From: Streptomyces sp. NBC_00162
Lineage (GTDB): Bacteria > Actinomycetota > Actinomycetes > Streptomycetales > Streptomycetaceae
DNA: 64,000 nt
Assembly: GCF_024611995.1 (NCBI RefSeq)
Contig: NZ_CP102509.1
Span: 4,092,001-4,156,000, forward strand
Direction: 5' to 3'
Below the pieces are notes generated by a model. It saw only the letters and a list, made by a program, of their open reading frames with translations. It searched no databases and was not told the DNA's origin. The number at the start of each line of letters is the position of its first letter. The stretch's first letter is position 1. Both the position numbers and the translations under genes were made by a program. Below are positions 7,006 to 16,178 of this stretch, one piece after another.

Positions 7006-7689
7006 TCACGCGCCCCGGTAGGGACCGCCGATGCCCCAGGCCTGGTGGAGGACCGCCGCGAACTCGCCCGCCAGGCGGTGTTCGCCCGAGGCGTTGGGGT
7101 GGGTCCCGTCGTAGGTGTCGCGGTGGATGTCGTACGCGTCCGGCCGCGCGCCCAGCAGGATCGGTGAGGCGGCGGTGGTCAGATCGGCCACCGCCTTCGC
7201 CAGGAGCTCGTTGAAGCGGGCCACCTCCGCCGCGAAGGGGGCGTCCTCGTCGGCGCGGATGTTCGGGATCACCGGCAGCAGCACCATCCGGATGCCGGGG
7301 CGGGCCTCCCGGGCGGCCGCGACGAAGCGGCGGACGTTGGCGGCGGTGTCCTCGGCGCCGGTGTAGAAGCCGAGGTCGATCAGGCCGAGGGAGACGAGCA
7401 GGACGTCGGCCCGGCTGGCCCGGGCGGCGGGGCCTATCAGGGGCGCCATGTGCTGCCAGCCCTCGCCCCAGCCGGCCAGGTGACGGCGGGCGTCCTGCGG
7501 GAAGTCCGGGTCGGCGTACGCGTGGCTGGCGGGCGCGTCGGCGGCGGTGTCGTACAGCTCGCTGCGCGGGCCGACGATCTCGTACGGCCCGCCGAGGGTG
7601 GAGCCCAGGTGCTGCCACATCCGGTAGCGCCAGGTGTAGTCGCCGGCGCGTCCGATGGTCATGGAGTCGCCGACGAACATGAAACGCAT
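7006..7689 (-). CDS. SGNH/GDSL hydrolase
   Basis: A 227-residue esterase-fold protein. The nucleophile block GDSMTIG is at residues 7-13 and the C-terminal DGTHPN supplies the catalytic Asp and His, defining SGNH hydrolases. No signal peptide is seen from ATG 7689, so it is either cytoplasmic or starts further upstream; the frame stays open to 7968 but that extension does not look like coding sequence. It is divergent from the gene at 7778. The ester substrate is unknown. Confidence 0.85.
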   Translation of the reverse strand: MRFMFVGDSMTIGRAGDYTWRYRMWQHLGSTLGGPYEIVGPRSELYDTAADAPASHAYADPDFPQDARRHLAGWGEGWQHMAPLIGPAARASRADVLLVSLGLIDLGFYTGAEDTAANVRRFVAAAREARPGIRMVLLPVIPNIRADEDAPFAAEVARFNELLAKAVADLTTAASPILLGARPDAYDIHRDTYDGTHPNASGEHRLAGEFAAVLHQAWGIGGPYRGA

Positions 7690-7777
7690 CCGGTCATCAT
7701 CGCGGATCACCCGACAGGCGCCCCTGTGATGCCGGACACGCCGAGAGACAGGCCCAGCGGGCTGGCAGGCTGGGGGC

Positions 7778-8770
7778 ATGCGCCTGTTGCCGTTGTCGTC
7801 CGCCTCCGCCGCCCTCGTGCTCGCCCTGCTGCCGTCGTCGGCCGCCCTCGCGGCCGAGGCTGCCGCGGGTCCCGGGGCGTCCTCCTTCACCATCGCCGAT
7901 CCGCGGATCAAGGAGTCGAGCGGGCTGGCGGCGAGCCGGATCCACCCGGGCGTGTACTGGACGCACAACGACAGCGACGACGGCCCGTACGTCTACGCGG
8001 TGGACTCGGCGACCGGCAAGACGGTGGCCCGGGTCACGCTGACGGGCGTCGGGAAGCCGCGGGACGTCGAGGCGATCTCGCTCGGGCCGGACGGGCAGCT
8101 GTACGTCGGTGACATCGGGGACAACAAGAACGGCACCTGGGACCACGTGTGGATCTACCGGTTCCCGGAGCCGAAGCAGCTGGGCGATGTCACGGTCAAG
8201 GCCGCGCAGTTCACGGTGCGGTACGCGGACGGGCCGCGGAACGCGGAGGCGCTGATGGTGCATCCGGTGACGGGGCGGGTGTACATCGCGAGCAAGCACG
8301 AGAGCACGGGCGGGCTGTACGAGGGCCCGGAGCGGCTGTCCGAGGACGGGCCGAACGTGTTCCGGCGGGTCGCGGACGTGCCGTGGGTGACGGACGGGGC
8401 GTTCTCCCCCGACGGGAGCCGGCTGGCCCTGCGGGGGTACTTCACGGCCCGTACGTACCCGTGGAAGGACGGGCGGCCGGAGGGCGAGGGCGAGCGGGTG
8501 GACGCGCCGTGGCAGGGGCAGGCGGAGTCGGTGACGTACGCGGCGGACGGCTCGGCGCTGATGTTCGGCGCCGAGGGTGAGGGCAGCCGCGTCATCGCGG
8601 TCCCGCTGTCCGCCGCGGCCCCGTCGGCGTCCCCGCAGCCGGGGTCGCCGCCGGACGCGGCCCCCGCGCCGGAGCCGGGCGGCTACGGCAAGGGAGCCCT
8701 TGTCCTGGCGGGGGCCCTGGCCGTGGTCTTCGCGGCGAAGCGCCTGTTCCGCCGCCGGGACACGAAGTAA
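7778..8770 (+). CDS. Secreted, membrane-anchored beta-propeller-like protein
   Basis: A 330-residue exported protein. It has a signal peptide (residues 1-26, ending ALAAEAA), a domain with repeated blade-like strands (WTHNDSDDGPYVYAVD, LYVGDIGDNKNGTWDHVWIY, DGAFSPDGSRLALRGY), a Pro/Ser/Ala-rich linker near 280, and a C-terminal membrane helix followed by KRLFRRRDTK. The DIGDNK motif recalls a family of extracellular propeller proteins of unknown function. A sortase motif is absent. It probably faces the outside of the cell. Confidence 0.75.
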   Translation: MRLLPLSSASAALVLALLPSSAALAAEAAAGPGASSFTIADPRIKESSGLAASRIHPGVYWTHNDSDDGPYVYAVDSATGKTVARVTLTGVGKPRDVEAISLGPDGQLYVGDIGDNKNGTWDHVWIYRFPEPKQLGDVTVKAAQFTVRYADGPRNAEALMVHPVTGRVYIASKHESTGGLYEGPERLSEDGPNVFRRVADVPWVTDGAFSPDGSRLALRGYFTARTYPWKDGRPEGEGERVDAPWQGQAESVTYAADGSALMFGAEGEGSRVIAVPLSAAAPSASPQPGSPPDAAPAPEPGGYGKGALVLAGALAVVFAAKRLFRRRDTK

Positions 8771-8785
8771 CCTGCGGCGCCGCTG

Positions 8786-8924
8786 TCGGGGGCGCTGCCC
8801 CCGAACCCCCGCGCCTCAAACGCCGGCGGGGCTGGATTTTGGCTGAGCTGCGCTCGCAAGTACCGCCCGGCGCAAACCCAGCCCCGCCGGCGTTTGAGGC
8901 GCGGGGTCTGGGGCGGAGCCCCAG
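8786..8924. repeat. Compound intergenic palindrome, copy 2 (inverted)
   Basis: This has the same modules as copy 1 in reverse orientation: TCGGGGGC-GCT-GCCCCCGA first, then 29-bp arms (8807-8835 and 8878-8906), then CTGGGGC-GGA-GCCCCAG. It separates two convergent genes and could terminate both. The spacer between the arms differs from the other copies. Confidence 0.85.
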
Positions 8925-8942
8925 CAGCGGCGCCGCAGGTGG

Positions 8943-10331
8943 TTACTCCTCGCGGATCGGGATGCGCCCGTTCACCTTGGGCTCAGCGCCGGCGCCAGGG
9001 GCGGTCTGGGCCATCGACGCCAGCAGCTGGCGGGCCACGCCCAGGCCCGTGCCGCCCATCGTCAGCGCCTTCGCGAACATCTCCGACATGCCCTCCGCCC
9101 CGTTCAGCAGGACCATGTGCTCCACGCTCCCGAAGGCACCCGCGCCCGCCTCCACGATCGCCGGCCAGTTCTCGGCCAGCTGCTGCGCGACCACCGCCTC
9201 CTGATTCTCCGCCAGGGCCGCCGCCCGCGCCTTGAGGGCTTCCGCCTCGGCGAGACCCCTGGCCTTCGCCGCCTCGGCCTCCGCCAGGCCCCGCGCCTGC
9301 GTGGCCGACGCCTCCGCCTCACCCGTGGCCCGCGTCGCCGCCGCCTCCGCGGCCGCCGCCAGCTCCGTCTCCTTCGCCTTGGCCTGCGCCGCCGAGATCC
9401 GCGCGTCGCGGTCCGCCTCCGCGCGCGTGCGCGTCTCGTACGCCGCGGCGTCCGCGGGCTTGCGTACGTCCGCCTGCAGCTGCTGCTCGCGCCGGTGTGC
9501 CTCCAGCTCCGCGACCCGGGTCTCCTGGACCACGACCTCCTGCCGCGCCGCCGCCTCCGACAGCGGGCCCGCCTGCCGGGCCGTCGCCGCCGCCTTGTCC
9601 CGCTCCGCCTGGTAACCGGCCTGGAGGATCTCGCTGTCCCGGGTGGCCTCCGCCATCCGTGCGGAGGCGGCCTGTTCGGCCTCCGTCGCCAGCCGGTTCG
9701 CCTCGGCCTGCGCGATCCGCGCGTCCCGCTGGACGGCGGCCGCGTGCGGCATGGCCAGGTTCTTGATGTAGCCCGTCGGGTCCTCGATCTCGTGGATCTG
9801 GAGGGAGTCGACGATCAGGCCCAGCTTCTCCATCTCCGTACCGCAGGCCATCCGGGTCTGCCCGGTCAGCTTCTCGCGGTCCCGGATCATGTCCTCGACC
9901 GTCAGGCCGCCCACGATCGACCGCAGATGGCCCGCGAAGACGATGTGCACCCGCTCGGGCATCATCTTCTGCTGGTCCAGGAAGCGGCGCGCCGCGTTGG
10001 CGATGGAGATGAGGTCGTCGCCGACCTTGAAGATGACCACGCCCTTGACCCGCAGCGGGATGCCCTGGTGGGTGACGCAATCCACCGACAGCTGGGTCTC
10101 GTTGAGGTCCAGGGACAGTTTCCGCACCGCCTGCACGCCCGGCAGTACGAGCGTTCCGCGCCCGGTGACGATCCGGAACCCCATGCCCTCGCCGACACCC
10201 TCGGTCCTGTGCGTGGAACCGGATATGACGAGTGCCTCATTGGGTTCGGCCACCCGCCACATGAGCTTGAACAGGCCGACCGCGGCCCCCAGTGCGGCGA
10301 GAACGATTCCCGCCACGACGCCGATAGCCAT
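8943..10331 (-). CDS. Flotillin-like SPFH protein
   Basis: A 462-residue membrane scaffold protein. It has one N-terminal membrane helix (residues 1-22), an SPFH/band-7 domain (about 30-200; QRDARIAQAEANR marks its end), and then a long Ala/Glu/Arg-rich coiled coil (about 215-400). This is the FloT/YuaG layout; such proteins organise lipid microdomains. ATG 10331 is chosen because AAGGGGG lies about 8 nt upstream; TTG 10337 is too close to that site. The OB-fold gene upstream resembles the usual NfeD partner. Confidence 0.92.
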   Translation of the reverse strand: MAIGVVAGIVLAALGAAVGLFKLMWRVAEPNEALVISGSTHRTEGVGEGMGFRIVTGRGTLVLPGVQAVRKLSLDLNETQLSVDCVTHQGIPLRVKGVVIFKVGDDLISIANAARRFLDQQKMMPERVHIVFAGHLRSIVGGLTVEDMIRDREKLTGQTRMACGTEMEKLGLIVDSLQIHEIEDPTGYIKNLAMPHAAAVQRDARIAQAEANRLATEAEQAASARMAEATRDSEILQAGYQAERDKAAATARQAGPLSEAAARQEVVVQETRVAELEAHRREQQLQADVRKPADAAAYETRTRAEADRDARISAAQAKAKETELAAAAEAAATRATGEAEASATQARGLAEAEAAKARGLAEAEALKARAAALAENQEAVVAQQLAENWPAIVEAGAGAFGSVEHMVLLNGAEGMSEMFAKALTMGGTGLGVARQLLASMAQTAPGAGAEPKVNGRIPIREE

Positions 10332-10439
10332 CGGCAACGCCCCCTTATCGCGGTGCCGTTCGACACCGACGAGGGCGAGTCTGCGCCTGCGCGGGCCGCC
10401 CGAGAAGTGGCGCGATCATTCTTGTCGCCATCTTGATAC

Positions 10440-10661
10440 TCAGGAGCCGTAGGCCGCCATGACGTACACCGTGCGCGGCGGCTGGTGCTCGACCACCGTG
10501 ACCACCGTCCCCACGGCCAGCCGGCCCGTCCCGTGCACCGGATGCGCGAGGAAGTGCTCGGCCCCGCCCCGGATCCGTACGATGACCTCGCCCACCAGGC
10601 CGGGCCCGACCGTCCCGGTCACCCGGCCGGTCATTCCCACCATGTCCACGTCGTCCCCCAT
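10440..10661 (-). CDS. Small OB-fold protein, NfeD-like, partner of flotillin
   Basis: A 73-residue protein rich in beta strands (GMTGRVTGTVGPGLVGEVIV, then GTVVTVVEHQPPRTVYVMA). The spacing of Gly and Val resembles the soluble OB domain of NfeD/YuaF, whose genes usually precede flotillin genes. It is upstream of the flotillin on the same strand with about 110 bp between them. No membrane segments are present, unlike full-length NfeD. Assignment is by context and pattern, not by a diagnostic motif. ATG 10661 is preferred over ATG 10682. Confidence 0.6.
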   Translation of the reverse strand: MGDDVDMVGMTGRVTGTVGPGLVGEVIVRIRGGAEHFLAHPVHGTGRLAVGTVVTVVEHQPPRTVYVMAAYGS

Positions 10662-10734
10662 GGGCCGAGCGTACGCGGCCACGCCCCGCCCGGGACCGGC
10701 CCCGGATCACCCGTCCGGGCGCGGCGACGCAGGG

Positions 10735-11652
10735 CTACGAGTGGCCGAGGTCCGCGGCCGGGAGGTCCGCGGTCGGGACCGAGCCGGTGTCGGGGGACGG
10801 CCGGAGGGGGAACTCGTCCGAGGCCATCGAGTCGAGCACCGGCGGAGCGGGCCGCAGCGGGGCCGGCATGACCGCGGCCTCCGAGTGCCCGCCGCACCCG
10901 TACGAGAGGGAGACCAGCCGGCCGTCGGCCGGGCTGAACTCGTTCGCGCAGACACCGAACGCCTGGCCCAGCGAGCCCCCGATCGCGACCAGGAAGCCGC
11001 AGGAGACGCAGGACGCCGGCGCTGCCTGCGCCATCGGGGTCTTCGCGCCGAACGACTCGTCCCAGCGGTCGGCCGCGCCGTGCAGCCCGTAGCGGGAGAG
11101 GACGCGGGCCCGGCGCATGCCGAGTTCCTCGGCGACGGACGTGATGGAGCCGCGCACCGGTACCACCGCGCGGTCGGTGACGTCGGCGTCCTCCGCCTCC
11201 ACCAGTTCGGCCATTTCGGTGGAGACCACCGAGTTCGGCGGCGGGGTGTCCTCGCCCGACCAGCCCGGCTCCAGCCGCAGGTCCTCGGCGTCGGTGGGCA
11301 GCAGGTCGCCCGGGCCCATGTCGCCGGGGCGCAGCCGCTCGCTCCACGGCACCCACTCGGGGGCGAGCAGCGCGTCGTCGCCGGGGAGCAGCACCGTTTC
11401 GTCGAGGGTGACGTTCTTCGCGCGGGAGGCGCGGGTCACGGTGACGGCCCAGCGCCAGCCGCGGTAGCCCGGCTCCTTGGACTCGAAGAAGTGGGTGACG
11501 ACCCGGTCGCCCTCCGCCACGGCGGAAACGTGCTCGCCCACCACACCGGGGAAAGCGGCCTCCTCGGCCGCCGCACGGGCGAGCTCTACCGCCTCGACGC
11601 ACAGGCGGTCGGGGGTACGCGGGGTACGGCTTCGCGTCGTCGCAGCACTCAC
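10735..11652 (-). CDS. DUF3027 family protein
   Basis: A 305-residue soluble protein matching the actinobacterial DUF3027 family as I recall it. Notable are a conserved FFESKEPGYRGWRWAVTV block near residue 60, a helix-turn-helix-like stretch near 180, and a C-terminal Cys cluster (CVSCGF, GVCANEFSPADG, YGCGGHSEA) that could bind a metal. Function is unknown. It is divergent from the MFS gene at 12001. Confidence 0.8.
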   Translation of the reverse strand: MSAATTRSRTPRTPDRLCVEAVELARAAAEEAAFPGVVGEHVSAVAEGDRVVTHFFESKEPGYRGWRWAVTVTRASRAKNVTLDETVLLPGDDALLAPEWVPWSERLRPGDMGPGDLLPTDAEDLRLEPGWSGEDTPPPNSVVSTEMAELVEAEDADVTDRAVVPVRGSITSVAEELGMRRARVLSRYGLHGAADRWDESFGAKTPMAQAAPASCVSCGFLVAIGGSLGQAFGVCANEFSPADGRLVSLSYGCGGHSEAAVMPAPLRPAPPVLDSMASDEFPLRPSPDTGSVPTADLPAADLGHS

Positions 11653-12000
11653 TGGTCTCGTTCTCTCCTACGCCGTCTCACGAGTGCGCCGTCCGTACTG
11701 TCGTCCACAACGACCCGTCGGTCCTGTCCGTACGTGGAGCGGGCGGAGCGGACCAGAGGGCCGCGTCGACGTCCGCACCCGATCGGACTCCGGGCGCACC
11801 TTTATGCGATCCATTCTGCGGGATCGCGAAGAGGCGCGCGGCCAAGAGCAACCGCCGGTGGCGCGCTACGCACGCTACCTCCTCCGAAGCCTTGGGCCCA
11901 CATGCAAGGTCCGATTCGCGGACAAGGCCGCGCGCGGAGAGCGCACGGAGAGCGTGCGCAGAGCGCCCGCGACGCGCCGGGAGGGGTCCGGGAGGGACCT
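11653..12000. other. Divergent intergenic region, no gene seen
   Basis: About 350 bp separate the divergent DUF3027 and MFS genes. I see one inverted repeat (GCGATCC at 11806-11812 and GGATCGC at 11821-11827) and no convincing small gene, although frames on both strands happen to be open because of the base composition. Confidence 0.5.
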
Positions 12001-13383
12001 GTGGGGCACTATGGCCAGGTGGCACCCGTACGGTCGTCCCGCGACGGCTCGGGACCGGCCAGGCGGGCCGGCCGGGCCCTGGGGCGTGCCCTGCACCTGC
12101 CCTTCACCGGTACGGCCCGCGGCATCCGGCGGGCCACCCACGCGCAGGGGGCCGGTGAATCGGGTCTCGGCAAGCTGATCGAGCTGCACGCCATCAACGG
12201 CGCCGGCGACATGATGATCACCGTGGCGCTGGCCTCGACGGTCTTCTTCTCGGTCCCCACGGACGAGGCACGCGGCCGGGTGGCCCTGTACCTGGCCATC
12301 ACGATGGCCCCCTTCGCCCTGCTGGCCCCGGTGATCGGCCCGCTGCTGGACCGGCTGCCGCACGGCCGCCGGGCGTCGATGGCGGCCGCGATGCTGGCCC
12401 GGGCGCTGCTGGCGCTGATGATGTCGGCCGCGGTGGCCACGGGCGGGCTGGAGCTGTATCCGGCGGCGCTCGGTGTCCTGGTCGCGTCCAAGGCGTACGG
12501 CGTGGTCCGCAGCGCCGTGGTGCCACGGCTGCTGCCGCCGACGTTCTCACTCGTCAAGGCGAACTCGAGGGTCACGCTCGCCGGGCTGCTGGCCACGGGC
12601 GCGGCCGCGCCGGTGGGCGCCGGGCTGCACCAGATCGGGCCGGAGTGGCCGCTGTACGGGGCCTGTGTGATCTTCGCGTTCGGCACCTTCGCGGCGTTCA
12701 CGCTGCCGCACAAGGTGGACGAGGCCAAGGGCGAGCGCCGGGCGCGGCTGTCCACACACGAGGCGCACTCGAAGCGGCCGGGGCTGCGGACGGTCAGCCG
12801 CTCGGTCCTGTGCGGCCTGCTGGCGAACGCCGCGATGCGCGCACTGTCCGGGTTCCTGATCTTCTTCCTGGCGTTCCTGCTGCGCGAACACCCGATGGCG
12901 GGGCAGAGCGCGGCGGTGTCGCTGGGCATCGTGGGCGTCTCGGCGGGCGTGGGCAACGCCTGCGGCACGGCGGCCGGCGCGTGGCTGCGGGCGCGGGCCC
13001 CGGAGGCCATCATCGCGGCGGTGCTGTCCCTGACGCTCGCGGTCGCGGTACTGGCGGCGGCCTTCTTCAGCGGGCTGTTCATGGCCGTGCTGGGCGCGAC
13101 GGCGGGCTTCTCCCAGGCGCTGGCGAAGCTCTCGCTGGACGCGATGATCCAGCGGGACGTCCCGGAGGCGGTCCGCACCTCCGCCTTCGCCCGTTCGGAG
13201 ACGCTGCTCCAGATGGCGTGGGTACTGGGCGGCGCGATCGGCATCGCCCTGCCGCTGAACGGCGTACTGGGCATGTCCGTCGCGGCGGCCATCGTCGCCA
13301 TGGGCACGACGATGGCCATCCGCGGCCTCCTCGCCGCCCCCCGCCACCAGCACCAGGGCACGTCCCGCCCCCGGGTGGCCTAG
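12001..13383 (+). CDS. MFS transporter
   Basis: A 460-residue major facilitator with about 12 hydrophobic segments after a basic N-terminal tail of about 50 residues. PVIGPLLDRLPHGRRASM near residue 115 is the MFS loop 2-3 motif. GTG 12001, with GGAGGG a few bases upstream, and GTG 12019 are both possible starts. The frame runs open far upstream by composition only. It precedes the lipoprotein gene and mqnB in the same direction, but a link to menaquinone is not shown. Confidence 0.85.
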   Translation: MGHYGQVAPVRSSRDGSGPARRAGRALGRALHLPFTGTARGIRRATHAQGAGESGLGKLIELHAINGAGDMMITVALASTVFFSVPTDEARGRVALYLAITMAPFALLAPVIGPLLDRLPHGRRASMAAAMLARALLALMMSAAVATGGLELYPAALGVLVASKAYGVVRSAVVPRLLPPTFSLVKANSRVTLAGLLATGAAAPVGAGLHQIGPEWPLYGACVIFAFGTFAAFTLPHKVDEAKGERRARLSTHEAHSKRPGLRTVSRSVLCGLLANAAMRALSGFLIFFLAFLLREHPMAGQSAAVSLGIVGVSAGVGNACGTAAGAWLRARAPEAIIAAVLSLTLAVAVLAAAFFSGLFMAVLGATAGFSQALAKLSLDAMIQRDVPEAVRTSAFARSETLLQMAWVLGGAIGIALPLNGVLGMSVAAAIVAMGTTMAIRGLLAAPRHQHQGTSRPRVA

Positions 13384-13464
13384 CCGAGGCCGCTCGCGCG
13401 GCTGCGCCGCACCCGACACCCCCCGTGCAGCGGCGCAGCCCAGGGGCCCGATAGCCTTCGGCTC

Positions 13465-13953
13465 ATGACCGCACCGCTTTTCTCGGGTAGGGCCCGCCGC
13501 AGCGTCGCGGCCCTCGGAGCCGTGTCCGCCGGCCTCCTCCTCCTCTCCGCCTGCGACAAGCCGACGCCGCTGGCGACCGTGACGGTCGGCACCTCGTCGG
13601 TGTCCGCCGAAGCCGCCTGCCACGAAGGCACCGAGCCGCTGTCCATGGACAAGGTCCAGGACTGCCTCACCAACCTGAAGGACGCCAAGACCGTCGAGTA
13701 CGCCCGCGGCGACACCCTGCGCCTGGGCGTCGAGCCGGACGTAGTCGAGGACGGCAAGAAGTGGCAGGCGGTCCTGGACGGGCAGCCCATCACCGAGCCG
13801 TCCTCGAACACCTACCGCAGCTTCCCGGGCGCCGACGTCTTCGCGACCGGCGGCCAGGGCGAGGCCCCGGCCTCCAAGAAGCTCGCCTTCGTCCAGGTCG
13901 CCGAGGACGGCAAGCCGCTCTCCGTCTGGACCTTCAACCTCAAGCTCAAGTAA
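13465..13953 (+). CDS. Lipoprotein, DUF2771 family
   Basis: A 162-residue lipoprotein. The signal peptide (residues 1-28) ends in the lipobox LLSAC, so Cys is lipidated after cleavage and the protein sits on the outer face of the membrane. Two further Cys residues (AACHEGT, VQDCLT) may form a disulfide. I associate this sequence and its place before mqnB with DUF2771. A -10 TAGCCT (13452-13457) lies 7 bp before ATG, so the transcript is probably leaderless. Its function is unknown. Confidence 0.8.
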   Translation: MTAPLFSGRARRSVAALGAVSAGLLLLSACDKPTPLATVTVGTSSVSAEAACHEGTEPLSMDKVQDCLTNLKDAKTVEYARGDTLRLGVEPDVVEDGKKWQAVLDGQPITEPSSNTYRSFPGADVFATGGQGEAPASKKLAFVQVAEDGKPLSVWTFNLKLK

Positions 13954-13966
13954 CCGGGCGGCACCG

Positions 13967-14689
13967 GTGCGCGCGCTCGTCGTGACCGCGGTGGCGGCGG
14001 AGGCAGACTCCGTCCTCACCGGGCTGACCCCTCATCCGGACGCCCCAGGTCCTGAGCCGCGTGCCCTTCCCGGCGGGTACCTCATCACCCGCCGGGACCT
14101 CCCGGGCGCCGCCTTCGACGTGCTCGTCGGGGGCGTCGGTCCGGCGGCGGCCGCCGCCGGCACCGCCACAGCCCTGGCCCTCGGCTCGTACACGCTCGTC
14201 GTCTCGGCCGGCATCGGCGGCGGGTTCCAGCCCGCCGCCCCGCCCGGCTCCCTCGTCGTGGCGGACGCGATCGTCGCCGCCGACCTGGGGGCCGAGACCC
14301 CCGACGGCTTCCTGGACGTACGGGCACTCGGCTTCGGACACAGCGTGCACCTGCCGCCCGCCGAGCTGGCCGCCCGCGCCGCCGAGGCCACCGGGGCGCT
14401 GCTCGCGCCCGTACTGACCGTCTCCACCGTCACCGGGACCGCCGCCCGGGCCGCCGAGCTCGCCGCCCGGCACCCGATGGCCGGTGCCGAGGCCATGGAG
14501 GGCTTCGGGGTGGCGGAGGCAGCCGCCGCGCACGGGCTGTCCGTACTGGAGATCCGCGCCGTGTCCAACGCCGTGGGCCCGCGTGACCGTGCCGCCTGGC
14601 GGATCGGGGACGCGCTCGCCGCCCTCGCCGACGGCTTCCGCACGCTGGGGCCCGTACTCGCGAACTGGGGAGAACGCCATGACCGGTAA
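13967..14689 (+). CDS. mqnB: Futalosine hydrolase
   Basis: A 240-residue nucleosidase of the MTA/SAH phosphorylase fold. It hydrolyses futalosine to hypoxanthine and dehypoxanthine futalosine in the alternative menaquinone pathway. Visible motifs include VSAGIGGGF near residue 85 and AEAMEGFGVAEAAA near residue 180, which holds the ribose-binding Glu region. It starts at GTG 13967, only 13 bp after the lipoprotein gene. Its end overlaps mqnD by 11 bp, so the two are translationally coupled. Confidence 0.95.
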   Translation: MRALVVTAVAAEADSVLTGLTPHPDAPGPEPRALPGGYLITRRDLPGAAFDVLVGGVGPAAAAAGTATALALGSYTLVVSAGIGGGFQPAAPPGSLVVADAIVAADLGAETPDGFLDVRALGFGHSVHLPPAELAARAAEATGALLAPVLTVSTVTGTAARAAELAARHPMAGAEAMEGFGVAEAAAAHGLSVLEIRAVSNAVGPRDRAAWRIGDALAALADGFRTLGPVLANWGERHDR

Positions 14690-15536
14690 GGCCGGGAACG
14701 CCGTGCAGATCGCCTACTCGCCCTGCCCGAACGACACCTTCGTCTTCGACGCCTGGGCGCACGGCCGCGTCCCGGGCGCGCCCGGCCTCGAGGTCACCTT
14801 CGCGGACATCGACATCACCAACGGCATGGCCGAGCGCGGCGAGCTGGACGTGCTGAAGGTGTCGTACGCCGTGCTGCCCTGGGTTCTCGAGGAGTACGCG
14901 CTCCTGCCCTGCGGCGGGGCCCTGGGCCGCGGCTGCGGCCCGCTCGTGCTCACGCGCGAGCCGGGCGTCGAGCTGGCCGGCAAGACGGTCGCCGTGCCGA
15001 GCGAACGCTCCACCGCCTACCTGCTGTTCCGGCTGTGGGCGGCGGACGTGCTCCCGGCCGGCGTCGGCAAGGTGGTCGTGCTGCCCTTCAACGAGATCAT
15101 GCCCGCGGTGCGCGACGGCCGGGTGGACGCCGGACTGGTCATCCACGAGGCCCGGTTCACCTATCAGGACTACGGGCTGCACTGTCTGGCCGACATGGGC
15201 GAGCACTGGGAGTCCACGACCGGGCTGCCGATCCCGCTCGGCGCGATCATCGCCAAGCGCTCGCTGGGCGACGCGACCCTGAAGGCCCTGGCCGAGTCCG
15301 CCCGTACGTCGGTCCGGATGGCGTGGGACGACCCGGAGGCCTCCCGCCCGTACGTACGGGCCCACGCGCAGGAGCTGGACCCGGCCGTCGCAGACCAGCA
15401 CATCGGGCTCTACGTCAACGAGTTCACCGCCGACCTCGGCGACGCCGGCTACGCGGCCGTGCGCGGGCTGCTGACCCGGGCGGCGGCCGAGGGGCTGGTA
15501 CCGGCCATTGCGCCCGGGGCGCTGGCGTTCCCGTAG
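14679..15536 (+). CDS. mqnD: 1,4-dihydroxy-6-naphthoate synthase
   Basis: A 285-residue enzyme with the two-lobed periplasmic-binding-protein fold that converts cyclic dehypoxanthine futalosine to 1,4-dihydroxy-6-naphthoate. The N-terminal block IAYSPCPNDTFVFDAWAHG and DAGLVIHEARFTYQ (catalytic His region) are diagnostic. ATG 14679 has GGGGAGA upstream and overlaps the end of mqnB. The other pathway genes (mqnA, mqnC) are not in the window. Confidence 0.96.
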   Translation: MTGKAGNAVQIAYSPCPNDTFVFDAWAHGRVPGAPGLEVTFADIDITNGMAERGELDVLKVSYAVLPWVLEEYALLPCGGALGRGCGPLVLTREPGVELAGKTVAVPSERSTAYLLFRLWAADVLPAGVGKVVVLPFNEIMPAVRDGRVDAGLVIHEARFTYQDYGLHCLADMGEHWESTTGLPIPLGAIIAKRSLGDATLKALAESARTSVRMAWDDPEASRPYVRAHAQELDPAVADQHIGLYVNEFTADLGDAGYAAVRGLLTRAAAEGLVPAIAPGALAFP

Positions 15537-15561
15537 CCCTCGAAATCCTCGGAGTCCTCGT

Positions 15562-15605
15562 ACGACGGTGCCCCGCCACTCGGCAGAGTGGCGGGGCACC
15601 GTCGT
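15562..15605. terminator. Bidirectional terminator, 20-bp perfect arms
   Basis: Arms 15562-15581 and 15586-15605 are perfect complements around a GGCA tetraloop. It lies between the convergent mqnD and cold-shock genes and can serve both. There is no U-tract, as is common in GC-rich actinobacteria. Confidence 0.9.
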
Positions 15606-15617
15606 CGTAGGTACTGC

Positions 15618-16001
15618 TCAGACGTCGAGCTGGTCGGCCACCGCGCGCAGCAGGCCGGCGATCTTCGTGCCGTGCACCTTGTCGGGGTAGCGGCCGCGCT
15701 CCAGCATCGGCGTGATGTTCTCCAGCAGGGTCGTGAGGTCCTGCACGATCGAGGCGAGCTCGTCGGGCTTGCGGCGCTGGGCCGCCGCGACGGACGGCGC
15801 CGGGTCCAGGACCGTCACCGAAAGCGCCTGGTCACCGCGCTGACCGGCGACGACACCGAACTCGACGCGCTGGCCGGGCTTGAGGGAGTCGACCCCGGCA
15901 GGGAGCACCGACGAGTGGACGAAGACGTCGCCGCCGTCGTCGCGGGAGAGAAAGCCGAAGCCCTTCTCACTGTTGAACCACTTGACCTTGCCGGTAGGCA
16001 C
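15618..16001 (-). CDS. Cold-shock domain protein with C-terminal extension
   Basis: A 127-residue protein. The cold-shock domain (residues 1-66) has RNP1 KGFGFLSR and RNP2 DVFVHSS for single-stranded nucleic acid binding. A further 60-residue helical region (ELASIVQDLTTLLENITPML) follows, making it nearly twice the size of a simple Csp and suggesting dimerisation or a partner. It starts at GTG 16001. It differs from the short Csp at 47752. Confidence 0.92.
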   Translation of the reverse strand: MPTGKVKWFNSEKGFGFLSRDDGGDVFVHSSVLPAGVDSLKPGQRVEFGVVAGQRGDQALSVTVLDPAPSVAAAQRRKPDELASIVQDLTTLLENITPMLERGRYPDKVHGTKIAGLLRAVADQLDV

Positions 16002-16178
16002 GTCCGTCCTCTGTCCTTGTGCTCGTCGGGGTCCGAAGTGCCGCGGAACGGCTCCGGATAACAGCGCAGCGGGTCACTGTGACCCGCCACCTCAAGGCTA
16101 ATGGCCGAGGGCCCGGTGACAAGACGTTCCCCGGTCCTTCGCCGTCGGCCACTCAGGCCATGCAACTACCCTGGTGGG

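Noticed and set aside
10459..12000. Open frame running in from upstream of the MFS gene at 12001
   Set aside because: The translated text is not protein-like, crosses the antisense DUF3027 gene, and adds nothing known to MFS proteins.
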